From contig JAZNLO010000019.1 of NCBI GenBank assembly GCA_045579085.1, positions 1 to 64,000 of the forward strand: DNA of 64,000 bases, in the 5' to 3' direction. Source of the stretch: RGIG2206 sp045579085 (GTDB taxonomy: Bacteria > Bacillota > Clostridia > Oscillospirales > Acutalibacteraceae). Every line of letters starts with the position of its first letter. The stretch's first letter is position 1. Below, piece after piece: positions 48,189-56,731 of this stretch. The position numbers were made by a program, and so were the translations under genes. A model generated the notes under the pieces. It made no database searches. It had not been told where the DNA came from and saw only the letters and a program-made list of their open reading frames with translations.

Positions 48189-49490
48189 GTGTCGGTGATG
48201 ATAAGCTCGGTTGAGCACGGCTCAAAGGCTTATAAAAAAGGGTTAAAAAAAGGCGATTTGCTTTTAAAAATCAACTCAAACGAGATACAAGACGTGCTTG
48301 ATTACAGGTTTTATATTATGAATAAGAAGCTGTCGCTCGATATTATGCGTGACGGCAAGACGTTTGAGGTTAAAATAAAAAAAGACGAGTTTGCCGATAT
48401 CGGACTTGAATTCGAAACATATCTGATGGATGAGCAGCATCATTGCAAGAATAAGTGCGTTTTCTGCTTTATTGACCAGTTGCCGAAAGGACTCAGGAGC
48501 AGCCTGTATTTTAAAGACGACGATTCAAGAATGTCGTTTTTGTTTGGCAACTATATAACCCTCACAAACATAACCGAGCACGAGGTTGAGCGCATAATAA
48601 AGATGCACATAAGCCCGATAAATATCTCCGTTCACACAACAAATCCTGAACTGCGTGTTAAAATGATGAAAAACAAAAACGCAGGCCAGTCACTCGATAT
48701 AATGTACAAACTTGCTCAGGCGGGAACAAAGCTTAATTGTCAGATTGTGCTTTGTCCTGGACTCAACGATGGTGATGAGCTGAGAAGAAGCCTTGCTGAT
48801 TTAACAGCGCTTTGTCCTGCAGTTCAGAGCGTAGCTGTGGTGCCTGTTGGCATCACAAAGTATCGTGACGGGCTTGACAAGTTAAGCGAATTTGACGCAA
48901 ATAGTGCGGCGCAAACAATAGATTTGATTGATGAGTTCGGCGATATATGCGAGAAAAAGTTCGGCGACAGAATAGTCTATGCCAGTGACGAGTTTTACCT
49001 CAAATCAAAAAGGCCGTTGCCCGAAAGAGAATTTTACGGTGACTTTGCTCAGCTTGAAAACGGGGTAGGAATGTGTACGCTTATGAAAAGCGAATTTTTT
49101 GCAGCGGTTGAAAGCGAGGAACAAAGTGAAATAAACCGACACGTAACCATTGCCACAGGAACGGGCTTCGAGCCTGTTATGAATGAAATGGTTGACACCG
49201 CAAAGCAAAAATGGCATAATTTAAAATGTGATGTAATCGGTGTCAAAAACGACTTTTTTGGCCACGATATTAACGTAAGCGGATTGATAGTTGGGCAAGA
49301 CTTGATAAATCAGCTCAAGGGCAAAGCCTTAGGTGATGAGCTGCTTTTGCCTGCCTCGATGTTCCGCAGTGAGTCAGACATTATGCTCGATGATACATCG
49401 GTAGAGGACATTGAGCGAGAGCTTGGAGTTAAGGTGCGAATCTGTCAAAACGACGGATATGAGTTGCTTAACTCAATTTTGGGAGAATAA
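48189..49490 (+). CDS. DUF512 family protein: PDZ domain plus radical-SAM-type Cys cluster
   Basis: 433 residues from GTG 48189; GAGGTGAGAT sets this start and avoids an upstream frame running through the rpmF terminator. Residues 1-60 are a PDZ-like domain (SKAYKKGLKKGDLLLKINSN). C86-x3-C90-x2-C93 (CKNKCVFC) is a radical SAM-type 4Fe-4S motif, followed by FLFGNYITLTNITEHEVERI and DUF512. Usually upstream of der in Clostridia, as here. Function unknown. Confidence 0.94.
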   Translation: MSVMISSVEHGSKAYKKGLKKGDLLLKINSNEIQDVLDYRFYIMNKKLSLDIMRDGKTFEVKIKKDEFADIGLEFETYLMDEQHHCKNKCVFCFIDQLPKGLRSSLYFKDDDSRMSFLFGNYITLTNITEHEVERIIKMHISPINISVHTTNPELRVKMMKNKNAGQSLDIMYKLAQAGTKLNCQIVLCPGLNDGDELRRSLADLTALCPAVQSVAVVPVGITKYRDGLDKLSEFDANSAAQTIDLIDEFGDICEKKFGDRIVYASDEFYLKSKRPLPEREFYGDFAQLENGVGMCTLMKSEFFAAVESEEQSEINRHVTIATGTGFEPVMNEMVDTAKQKWHNLKCDVIGVKNDFFGHDINVSGLIVGQDLINQLKGKALGDELLLPASMFRSESDIMLDDTSVEDIERELGVKVRICQNDGYELLNSILGE

Positions 49491-49507
49491 TTGAAAGAGA
49501 GATTACA

Positions 49508-50830
49508 ATGGCAAAACCGATAGTTGCTATAGTTGGCCGACCAAACGTTGGCAAATCTACACTTTTTAATAAGTTAATAGGCCGTCGGCTGTCGATTGTT
49601 GACGATACGCCGGGCGTTACACGTGACCGTATTTACGGTGACTGTGAGTGGAAAAACCGTAAAATAATGCTTGTTGATACAGGCGGAATAGAGCCTTACA
49701 GTGATGATATTATTCTATCGCAGATGCGCCGTCAGGCTGAGCTTGCCATAGAAACTGCAGAGGTTATCGTGCTTGTTACCGATATAAAAAGCGGCGTTGT
49801 TGCAACGGATGCAGAGGTTGCCGCTATGCTGCAAAAGAGTGGTAAGCCAATTGTGCTTTGTGTAAACAAGTGCGATGGCATAGGCAAAGTGCCGATGGAG
49901 TTTTACGAGTTTTACAATCTTGGACTGGGTGACCCGATTGCCGTTTCATCTGTTCACGGACACGGTACAGGCGATTTGCTTGATGCTGTGTTTGAACACC
50001 TCGATGACGTTGAACAGGAAGAAGAGGAGGACCGCATCAACGTTGCCGTTATCGGCAAACCAAATGTTGGCAAATCCTCGCTTGTTAATGCGATTTCCGG
50101 CGAAAACCGAGTTATTGTAAGCAATATAGCAGGCACAACCAGAGATGCGATTGATACGCATATTGATAATAAATACGGCAAGTTTAATTTTATTGACACA
50201 GCAGGTCTCAGGAGAAAAAGCCGTGTAACAGAGCAGATAGAGCATTTTAGCAACTTAAGAGCACAGATGGCTGTTGAGCGAGCTGATGTTTGCGTTATTA
50301 TGATAGATGCTGTTGAGGGCTTTACAGAGCAGGATTCGAAGGTTGCAGGCTTGGCGTTGGAGGCAGGTTGCGGCTGTATCATTGCTGTTAACAAGTGGGA
50401 CGCTGTTGAAAAAACCGGCAAAACAATGGATTCATACAGAAAAAGCCTGATGAACGATTTTGCGTTTATGTCATATGCGCCTATAATTTTCATATCGGCT
50501 AAAACAGGTCAGCGAGTTGACCGACTTTTTGAGCTTATAAAATTTGTCCATTCGCAAAACACAATGCGCATATCCACAGGTATGCTTAACGACTTGCTTG
50601 CGGATGCAACGGCTCGTGTTCAGCCCCCGACAGATAAGGGCAGACGCTTGAGAATATACTATATTACTCAGCCGTCCACAAAGCCGCCAACATTTGTCTG
50701 CTTTTGCAACAGGGCGGATTTGTTCCATTATTCGTATCAGCGTTATATTGAAAATCAAATACGTTCAACCTTTGGATTGGAAGGAACGCCTGTAAGGTTT
50801 ATAATTCGGGAAAGAGGAGAAGGCAAATAA
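49508..50830 (+). CDS. der: ribosome-associated GTPase Der (EngA)
   Basis: 440 residues, ATG 49508. Two tandem GTPase domains: G1 GRPNVGKST, DTPGVTRD, DTGG and NKCD; then GKPNVGKSS, NIAGTTRDAIDT, DTAGLRRK and NKWD; followed by the C-terminal KH-like domain. Needed for 50S assembly. Overlaps plsY by one base. Confidence 0.99.
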   Translation: MAKPIVAIVGRPNVGKSTLFNKLIGRRLSIVDDTPGVTRDRIYGDCEWKNRKIMLVDTGGIEPYSDDIILSQMRRQAELAIETAEVIVLVTDIKSGVVATDAEVAAMLQKSGKPIVLCVNKCDGIGKVPMEFYEFYNLGLGDPIAVSSVHGHGTGDLLDAVFEHLDDVEQEEEEDRINVAVIGKPNVGKSSLVNAISGENRVIVSNIAGTTRDAIDTHIDNKYGKFNFIDTAGLRRKSRVTEQIEHFSNLRAQMAVERADVCVIMIDAVEGFTEQDSKVAGLALEAGCGCIIAVNKWDAVEKTGKTMDSYRKSLMNDFAFMSYAPIIFISAKTGQRVDRLFELIKFVHSQNTMRISTGMLNDLLADATARVQPPTDKGRRLRIYYITQPSTKPPTFVCFCNRADLFHYSYQRYIENQIRSTFGLEGTPVRFIIRERGEGK

Positions 50831-51501
50831 TGTTTGGATATTGCGCGTGGGTATTATTATCCTTTGTAATATGCTATCTGCTTGGAAGCGTAAATTTTGC
50901 TGTTATTGTATCAAAGTTAGTCGCAAATCGTGATGTAAGAGATTACGGCAGTGGCAACGCGGGTATGACAAACGTTATAAGAACGGTTGGTGTTTTGCCC
51001 GGTGTGATAACCTTTGTCGGCGACGCTGTTAAAGGCGCTTTAGGTGTGCTTTTGACAAGATATTTGATAATCGAGCCGTATTACGCTGAACACAGCGCAC
51101 AGATAAGCGAGTTTTTATCGCCGTTTTACATTATGTGTATGTGCTCAATTTTTGCCTTGCTTGGTCACGTTTTCCCTTTGTTCTTCCAGTTTAAAGGCGG
51201 AAAGGGCGTGGCGACTGCCATTGGTATGCTCTATTGCATCAACTGGCAGGCGGCAACATTTGTTTTGCTCACGTTTTTGGTGCTTGTAGCCATAACTAAA
51301 ATTGTATCGGTAGCATCAATAATGGGTGCGTTTGAGTGGATTGTATATAACTTTATATTTTCAGCATCTTTAGGCATAGTAATGCAACTTTATACAACAG
51401 CGCTTGCCGCTGTTTTGGCATCAATAGTAATAATTAAGCACAAGGATAATATTATCCGTTTGCACAAAGGCGAAGAGAAGATGCTTAAATCCAAACATTA
51501 G
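50830..51501 (+). CDS. plsY: glycerol-3-phosphate acyltransferase PlsY
   Basis: 223 residues, ATG 50830 (TAATG overlap with der). Membrane enzyme that transfers acyl from acyl-phosphate to glycerol-3-P. Signature motifs LLGSVNFAVI, DYGSGNAGMTNVIRT and FKGGKGVATAIG. About seven helices. Precedes gpsA, which supplies its substrate. Confidence 0.97.
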   Translation: MFGYCAWVLLSFVICYLLGSVNFAVIVSKLVANRDVRDYGSGNAGMTNVIRTVGVLPGVITFVGDAVKGALGVLLTRYLIIEPYYAEHSAQISEFLSPFYIMCMCSIFALLGHVFPLFFQFKGGKGVATAIGMLYCINWQAATFVLLTFLVLVAITKIVSVASIMGAFEWIVYNFIFSASLGIVMQLYTTALAAVLASIVIIKHKDNIIRLHKGEEKMLKSKH

Positions 51502-51512
51502 GAGAGATTTTG

Positions 51513-52520
51513 ATGAGCGTTATATCGGTATTAGGTTCAGGCGGATGGGGAATAGCGCTCGCCTGCACGCTGGCTAATAACGGACATAAGGTTAGTCTAT
51601 GGTCGGTGTTTCAGGACGAAGTTGACCTTCTTAGGCGTGAACGCTGTAACGAAAAATTGCTCAAGGGCATTTATATACCAGAGAGCATCAATATAACTAA
51701 CGATATTAGCGTGGTCAAAGAAAGCGACATCGTTGTTCTGGCTGTACCAAGCTTTGCTATACGCCAGACGGCACACAGTATTGCTGATTTAGTTAAGGAT
51801 AACACTGTAGTTGTCAACGTGTCTAAGGGTTTTGAAAAAGATACGCTTAAATGTATGTCTGAGGTAATCGCCGATGAGTTGCCAAGAGTCAGAGTTGTGG
51901 TTCTATCAGGACCGTCACACGCAGAAGAGGTTGCGCGCTCGGTGCCCACGTCCATCGTGTCAGCATCAACCGATGCAGAGGCGGCGGCTTTAGTGCAAGA
52001 GGCTTTTTCGTGCTCTGCGCTCAGGGTTTACACAAACGATGATGTTATCGGCGTTGAGGTTGGCGGTGCGCTGAAAAATGTTATTGCGCTCAGCGCAGGC
52101 ATTTGCGACGGACTGAAGCTTGGTGATAACACAAAAGCGGCGCTCATGACCAGAGGACTTTCAGAGATTGCTCGACTTGGTGTTGCAATGGGTGCCAGAG
52201 CGGAAACTTTCTCGGGACTTACGGGAATAGGTGACCTTATCGTTACCTGTATGTCTATGCACAGCCGCAACAGAAGATACGGTATACTGATTGGCGAGGG
52301 TGTTGACCCGTTGGAAGCTATTGATAGGATAGGTATGATGGTTGAGGGATATCACGCTTGTGCTATCAGCTATGATTTGGCAAAGAAGTATAACGTTGAT
52401 ATGCCGATTTGCACCCAATGCTATAAGATTTTGAGTTCAAAGGTAAAGCCTGAGGAAGCGTTGAGAAACCTTATGGAAAGACCTAAGAAAAATGAAACAG
52501 AAAACTTGTTTATAAGATAA
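51513..52520 (+). CDS. gpsA: NAD(P)-dependent glycerol-3-phosphate dehydrogenase
   Basis: 335 residues from ATG 51513; TAGGAGAG precedes it (a TTG one codon earlier is in frame). It makes sn-glycerol-3-P from DHAP for phospholipid synthesis. Dinucleotide loop VLGSGGWGIALACTLANNGH, VLSGPSHAEEVARS, the catalytic Lys region VEVGGALKNVIALSAGICDG, and TFSGLTGIGDLIVTCMS. Confidence 0.98.
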   Translation: MSVISVLGSGGWGIALACTLANNGHKVSLWSVFQDEVDLLRRERCNEKLLKGIYIPESINITNDISVVKESDIVVLAVPSFAIRQTAHSIADLVKDNTVVVNVSKGFEKDTLKCMSEVIADELPRVRVVVLSGPSHAEEVARSVPTSIVSASTDAEAAALVQEAFSCSALRVYTNDDVIGVEVGGALKNVIALSAGICDGLKLGDNTKAALMTRGLSEIARLGVAMGARAETFSGLTGIGDLIVTCMSMHSRNRRYGILIGEGVDPLEAIDRIGMMVEGYHACAISYDLAKKYNVDMPICTQCYKILSSKVKPEEALRNLMERPKKNETENLFIR

Positions 52521-52523
52521 AAT

Positions 52524-52560
52524 AAAAGCAGCTGTAACCGATTGGTTTGCAGCTGCTTTT
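52524..52560. terminator. bidirectional terminator
   Basis: AAAAGCAGCTG (52524-52534) pairs with 52550-52560, with inner AACC/GGTT, between gpsA and sigG. Confidence 0.88.
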
Positions 52561-52569
52561 AAGTTTGGA

Positions 52570-53340
52570 CTAAAAGCTTTTTTTGATTTTGTCAAGCGCG
52601 CCTTTTTCAAGTCGGCTCACTTGTGCTTGAGAAATGCCTATGTCGTTTGCAACTTCCATCTGGGTTTTACCCTTTAAAAACCGCATTGCAAGAATAGAAC
52701 GTTCTCTTTCCGATAAATCTTTGATTGACTGCCTGAACGAAATTTCATCAAGCCAGTTCTTGTCATCGTTATTGTCGCCGATTTGGTCCATAACAAAGAT
52801 TGTGTCGCCGCCGTCGGAATATATTGGCTCGCTGAGCGAGAGCGGCTCAACGATGCTCTCAAGCGCCATTACAACGTCTTCTTTTTCCATTTCAAGCTCA
52901 GCGGCTATTTCTTCAATGCTTGGGTCACGCTGAAGCTTTGCGGTCAGTTTTTCTTTGGCTTGCATCACGCGATAGGCTGCATCCTTGATAGAGCGTGAAA
53001 CACGCAAAGAGTTGTTATCCCTGAGATAACGCCTTATTTCACCAATTATCATCGGCACTGCATAGGTTGAAAACCTGACTTGGTGCGACATATCAAAGTT
53101 GTCTATTGATTTGATAAGCCCGATACAGCCAACCTGAAACAAATCGTCGGGATTCTCACCTCTGCCCGTGAAGCGTTGCACCACACTTAAAACGAGCTTT
53201 AGGTTACCCTCGACGAGCTTGTCCCTGGCGGCACGATTTCCTTGCTTTGACTTTATGAGCAGTTCCTCTTTTTCATCTTCAGACAAAACCTTAAGCAGTG
53301 AGGTGTTAACACCACATATCTCAACCTTGCTATATTGCAA
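52570..53340 (-). CDS. sigG: forespore sigma factor SigG
   Basis: 256 residues from TTG 53340, eight bases after GGAGG; this start aligns KVEICGVNTS with the N-terminus of known SigG proteins, where KVEICGV is typical. Region 2: DDLFQVGCIGLIKSIDNFDMSHQVRFSTYAVPMI; regions 3-4 end GKTQMEVANDIGISQAQVSRLEKGAL. Directs late forespore transcription, including gpr-type genes. A sigma-F-like promoter is upstream. Confidence 0.97.
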   Translation of the reverse strand: MQYSKVEICGVNTSLLKVLSEDEKEELLIKSKQGNRAARDKLVEGNLKLVLSVVQRFTGRGENPDDLFQVGCIGLIKSIDNFDMSHQVRFSTYAVPMIIGEIRRYLRDNNSLRVSRSIKDAAYRVMQAKEKLTAKLQRDPSIEEIAAELEMEKEDVVMALESIVEPLSLSEPIYSDGGDTIFVMDQIGDNNDDKNWLDEISFRQSIKDLSERERSILAMRFLKGKTQMEVANDIGISQAQVSRLEKGALDKIKKSF

Positions 53341-53370
53341 AGAGCTCACCTCCACAAATAATTCCAATAG

Positions 53371-53400
53371 AATTATTGCCTGAGGCTGCTCTCAAAATAC
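53371..53400 (-). promoter_or_regulatory. sigG: sigma-F-type promoter of sigG
   Basis: Minus strand GTATT (53396-53400), 15 bp, GGCAATAATT (53371-53380). This matches the sigma-F pattern GYATA-N15-GGnnAnAHTR in all but two positions and lies 30 bases before the start codon. Confidence 0.7.
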
Positions 53401-53452
53401 TTCTAATATATTTTTTCAGTCGACAAGTTTTGCTTGATTTTGACAGAGCAAA

Positions 53453-53483
53453 GAAAAAAGCCTGTGGTTATTACCACAGGCTT
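53453..53483 (-). terminator. purA terminator
   Basis: AAGCCTGTGGT (53458-53468) pairs with 53473-53483 around TATT; on the minus strand TTTTTTC follows. Confidence 0.85.
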
Positions 53484-53487
53484 GATT

Positions 53488-54762
53488 TTATCTGAAAATA
53501 ATGTCGTCTCTGCCGGGACCGTTTGAAACCATTGTAATCTTAAATCCGATTTTTTCTTCAATGAACTCAACGTAACGGCGAGCATTTTCGGGCAGGTCTT
53601 CATACTTTCTTATGCCGCTGATATCGCACTTCCAACCGGGCAGTACCTCAAGAACAGGCTTTGCTTTTTCAAGGTCTGGCGTAACAGGGAAGTCAGTTGT
53701 GATTTTGCCGTCAATCTCGTAAGCAACGCAAACGGGAATCTCGTCGAGATATCCAAGCGCATCGAGAATGGTGAGCACAACCTGAGTTGTAGCCTGACAT
53801 TCACAGCCGTACTTAGTTGCAACAACGTCAAACCAGCCCATTCTTCTGGGACGGCCTGTAGTAGCGCCGTATTCACCGCCGTCTGCGCCGTTATCACGCA
53901 TCTGCTTTGCATCTTCGCCGAAAATTTCAGAAACGAATGCGCCTGCACCAACAGCACTTGAATAAGACTTAACAACAGTGATAACCTCTTTGATTTCTCT
54001 TGCGGGCACACCTGCGCCGATAGTGCCGTAGCCCGAAAGGGTAGAGGACGAAGTAACCATAGGATAAATGCCGTGGTCAGGGTCTTTGAGCGAGCCGAGC
54101 TGACCTTCGAGCAATATTGTTTTATTATCTTTAACAGCATCGATTAAAATCTTGTGAGTGTTTGCAACAAAAGGCGCAACCCATTTTTTCCACTCAAGCA
54201 GAGTAGCGAAAATCTCATCAGCATCAAGTTTAGGCTTGTGATAGAGATGCTCAACCAAAACATTTTTGGTTTCGAGCACACGCACGAGCTTGTCCTTGAG
54301 TGCAACCTCGTCAAAGAGCTCGCAAACCTGAAATCCGATTTTAGCATATTTATCTGAATAGAAGGGTGCAATACCCGACTTAGTAGAACCGAAGCTGCGG
54401 CCTGACAAGCGGTCTTCCTCATATTCGTCAAACAGAATATGATAAGGCATAACCATCTGCGCCCTGTCAGAAATCAAAAGATTCGGAGCAGGAACACCGC
54501 TTTCAACAAGCATTTCGTATTCTTTTTTGAGATTTGGAATGCTAAGCGCAACACCGTTACCGATAATGTTTGTTACATTCTGGCAAAAAGCGCCCGACGG
54601 CATCATATGCAAAGCGAATTTGCCGTAACTGTTTTTAATGGTGTGGCCTGCATTTGCGCCGCCTTGAAAGCGAACAACAATGTCAGAGTCAGTTGCGAGC
54701 ATATCGGTAATTTTACCTTTACCTTCGTCTCCCCAGTTAGCACCTACAATAGCTTTAATCAT
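53488..54762 (-). CDS. purA: adenylosuccinate synthetase
   Basis: 424 residues from ATG 54762. Joins IMP and aspartate using GTP in AMP synthesis. VGANWGDEGKGKITDMLA, GGANAGHTI, GRSFGSTKSGIAPFYSDK, EGQLGSLKDPDHGIYPMVTS and GRPRRMGWFD are signatures. Weak ribosome site (GGTAGG). The leader contains a TATAAT at 54817-54822 (minus) and a possible hairpin but no known riboswitch. Confidence 0.98.
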   Translation of the reverse strand: MIKAIVGANWGDEGKGKITDMLATDSDIVVRFQGGANAGHTIKNSYGKFALHMMPSGAFCQNVTNIIGNGVALSIPNLKKEYEMLVESGVPAPNLLISDRAQMVMPYHILFDEYEEDRLSGRSFGSTKSGIAPFYSDKYAKIGFQVCELFDEVALKDKLVRVLETKNVLVEHLYHKPKLDADEIFATLLEWKKWVAPFVANTHKILIDAVKDNKTILLEGQLGSLKDPDHGIYPMVTSSSTLSGYGTIGAGVPAREIKEVITVVKSYSSAVGAGAFVSEIFGEDAKQMRDNGADGGEYGATTGRPRRMGWFDVVATKYGCECQATTQVVLTILDALGYLDEIPVCVAYEIDGKITTDFPVTPDLEKAKPVLEVLPGWKCDISGIRKYEDLPENARRYVEFIEEKIGFKITMVSNGPGRDDIIFR

Positions 54763-54858
54763 TTTACTGCCTACCAATCAAATAGATTTTTTCGGTCAAA
54801 AACAAACCGACAATCTATTATACATTATATTCGACAAAAAAGAAACAGTTTTTTTAAA

Positions 54859-55701
54859 TTATTCAAGAATATTTTTAAAAAATTCATAACTTGTTTTTCC
54901 GCTCGGTCGATTAAAGCGTTTTATCATCTTAAGACAGGACAAATCGGACTTGGTAATCCTGTTCACTTTTTCGTGACAGCCGAAGGTTATTGTGAATCCC
55001 ATTTCACCTACGACGTCGGTTGTCTGACTGCTGTAAGCGCCAAATGGATAAGTGAAAATTTTGCAGTTTGATGCGGTGTATTTGTTGATTTTTTGCTGCG
55101 TCTTGGATATATCTGATTTAAGCGTTTTTCTGTAGTCTGCATCGCTTTCGCCTTGCATTTTTTTGCAGCCTTTTCTGGGAGAAAGGCTATGCATATCGTA
55201 TGTATGATTGCCGATTTCAACAAAGCCGCTGCTGCTCATTTCGGCAATCTGTTCCCACGTTACGTTTGAATAGTTTACGTTGTAGTCGATATTTTCGGAA
55301 TAGTAGTCGGTATACTTGCCCACCACAGATAAAACGGCAGAAATTTTATGCTTTTTAAGTATGTCAAATGCATAAGCGTAAAAGCTTTCGTGACCGTCAT
55401 CAAACGTTATCATTATGGGCTTTTTGGGCAGTTTGCCGTTGCCTGTCACATACTCTTCTAACTGCACTGTTGTTATGGGTGTGTAGCCTTTGCTAAGAAT
55501 ATAGTCAATATCGGCTTCAAATTGCTTTGGGGATATAACATAAGGCCCCAAATCGCTCTGCCTGTTTGAGAGATGATGGTATAATATAACTGGCATATTG
55601 ATATATTCAGGCGCTGATTGAGTTGCCGCAACTGTTACCGAAAGTATAATAGCAATACAAGCTGTGATGGCAATCAGCCTCTTTTTTAAGTGTATAACCA
55701 A
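54859..55701 (-). CDS. exported polysaccharide deacetylase
   Basis: 280 residues from TTG 55701 (GGGGGCG upstream). Signal/anchor helix, then NodB-type domain: MPVILYHHLS, PIMITFDDGHESFYAYAF (catalytic Asp pair), GNHTYDMHSLS (metal His), and FTYPFGAYSSQTTDVV. The layout resembles the PgaB/IcaB-type clade that acts on extracellular glycans. Follows the PdaA-like gene by 52 bases and may be co-transcribed. Confidence 0.92.
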   Translation of the reverse strand: MVIHLKKRLIAITACIAIILSVTVAATQSAPEYINMPVILYHHLSNRQSDLGPYVISPKQFEADIDYILSKGYTPITTVQLEEYVTGNGKLPKKPIMITFDDGHESFYAYAFDILKKHKISAVLSVVGKYTDYYSENIDYNVNYSNVTWEQIAEMSSSGFVEIGNHTYDMHSLSPRKGCKKMQGESDADYRKTLKSDISKTQQKINKYTASNCKIFTYPFGAYSSQTTDVVGEMGFTITFGCHEKVNRITKSDLSCLKMIKRFNRPSGKTSYEFFKNILE

Positions 55702-55753
55702 GCTAACGCCCCCTTTTTTGTTTCACAGCAAATATATGCCGAGAGGGAACGGT

Positions 55754-56566
55754 TTATAATTGCGATACTGAAAAAGTGTAGCCGTTTTGTCTTAGCGTGT
55801 CGATAACGTCGGGCAGTACTTCGGTGTTTGTTTTTGAAACGGCGTGCAAGAGGTAAATTGCGCCCTCGTGCGCCGCAGAGGTGATTCTTTTCAACGCTTT
55901 TGCGTTTTCGGGCTGGTCGTTTACGTTGTAGTCGTAGTACGCAAAGCTCCAGAACACAGAGGTATAACCTAAGGATTTGGTCAGCTCAAGTGTGCGCTCG
56001 GAGAACTCGCCTCTGGGAGCTCTGAAAAGCGTCATCGAGTAGTTGAAATTTTCCTTGATATAGTTGTGCAATTTTGATATTTCTTGCACTACGTCTGCAC
56101 TTGACTTGTCGGGCATTGAGGGATGACTCCACGTGTGATTGCCTACAACGTGCCCTTCATCAATCATTCTCTGCACAAGCTCAGGATTTCTGCTTACATA
56201 ATCATACGTAACAAAGAATACGGCTTTTACTTTTTTGTCTTTGAGCACATCAAGAATTTGTGCGGTGTAGCCGTTTTCATAGCCCTCGTCAAAGGTAAGG
56301 GCAATGGACTTTGAATTTTCTGATAAAAATTTTGCGGAATACTTGCCGTATTTTGCGTTATACTCAACACAGGATATAGGTTGATTTTTTTCATTGCAGT
56401 TATAGCCTTGACCCCAGCCTAACTTTTTGTTGCTGAGCGAGTCGGCATAGGAATAGTTTTCGTTTGCCGTCACAGCGGTGTTGGGCAGGACTGAAGTGGT
56501 GTCAGTAGACGTTGTGCAAGCGCACAGAAAGGGTAAAACAAGTAAGCATAAAAACTTTTTATTCAT
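55754..56566 (-). CDS. PdaA-like delta-lactam-biosynthetic deacetylase, lipoprotein
   Basis: 270 residues, ATG 56566 behind GGAGGAAAAT. Lipobox LCAC (C17) followed by a spacer and a NodB domain with IALTFDEGYENGYT, GNHTWSHPSMP and FRAPRGEFSER. The LGWGQGYN, QPISCVEYNAKYGKY prelude is characteristic of PdaA, which removes the acetyl group of muramic residues to make muramic delta-lactam in spore cortex. Here it is a lipoprotein rather than having a simple signal peptide. Confidence 0.92.
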   Translation of the reverse strand: MNKKFLCLLVLPFLCACTTSTDTTSVLPNTAVTANENYSYADSLSNKKLGWGQGYNCNEKNQPISCVEYNAKYGKYSAKFLSENSKSIALTFDEGYENGYTAQILDVLKDKKVKAVFFVTYDYVSRNPELVQRMIDEGHVVGNHTWSHPSMPDKSSADVVQEISKLHNYIKENFNYSMTLFRAPRGEFSERTLELTKSLGYTSVFWSFAYYDYNVNDQPENAKALKRITSAAHEGAIYLLHAVSKTNTEVLPDVIDTLRQNGYTFSVSQL

Positions 56567-56668
56567 ATTTTCCTCCTTTTTAAGTTTTCGTTATTATTGT
56601 TTGCTCTTAAAACGGATAAAGTAATTTTATTTTTTGACATATAAATTTACAGAAAATGTTGTCGTGAC

Positions 56669-56698
56669 TTGACATAACCCCAATATATGGTGTAAATT
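56669..56698 (+). promoter_or_regulatory. promoter of the topoisomerase operon
   Basis: TTGACA (56669-56674), 18 bp, TAAATT (56693-56698). Confidence 0.65.
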
Positions 56699-56731
56699 AT
56701 ATAATGTAATATTATGAAAAAGAGGCTTGTT

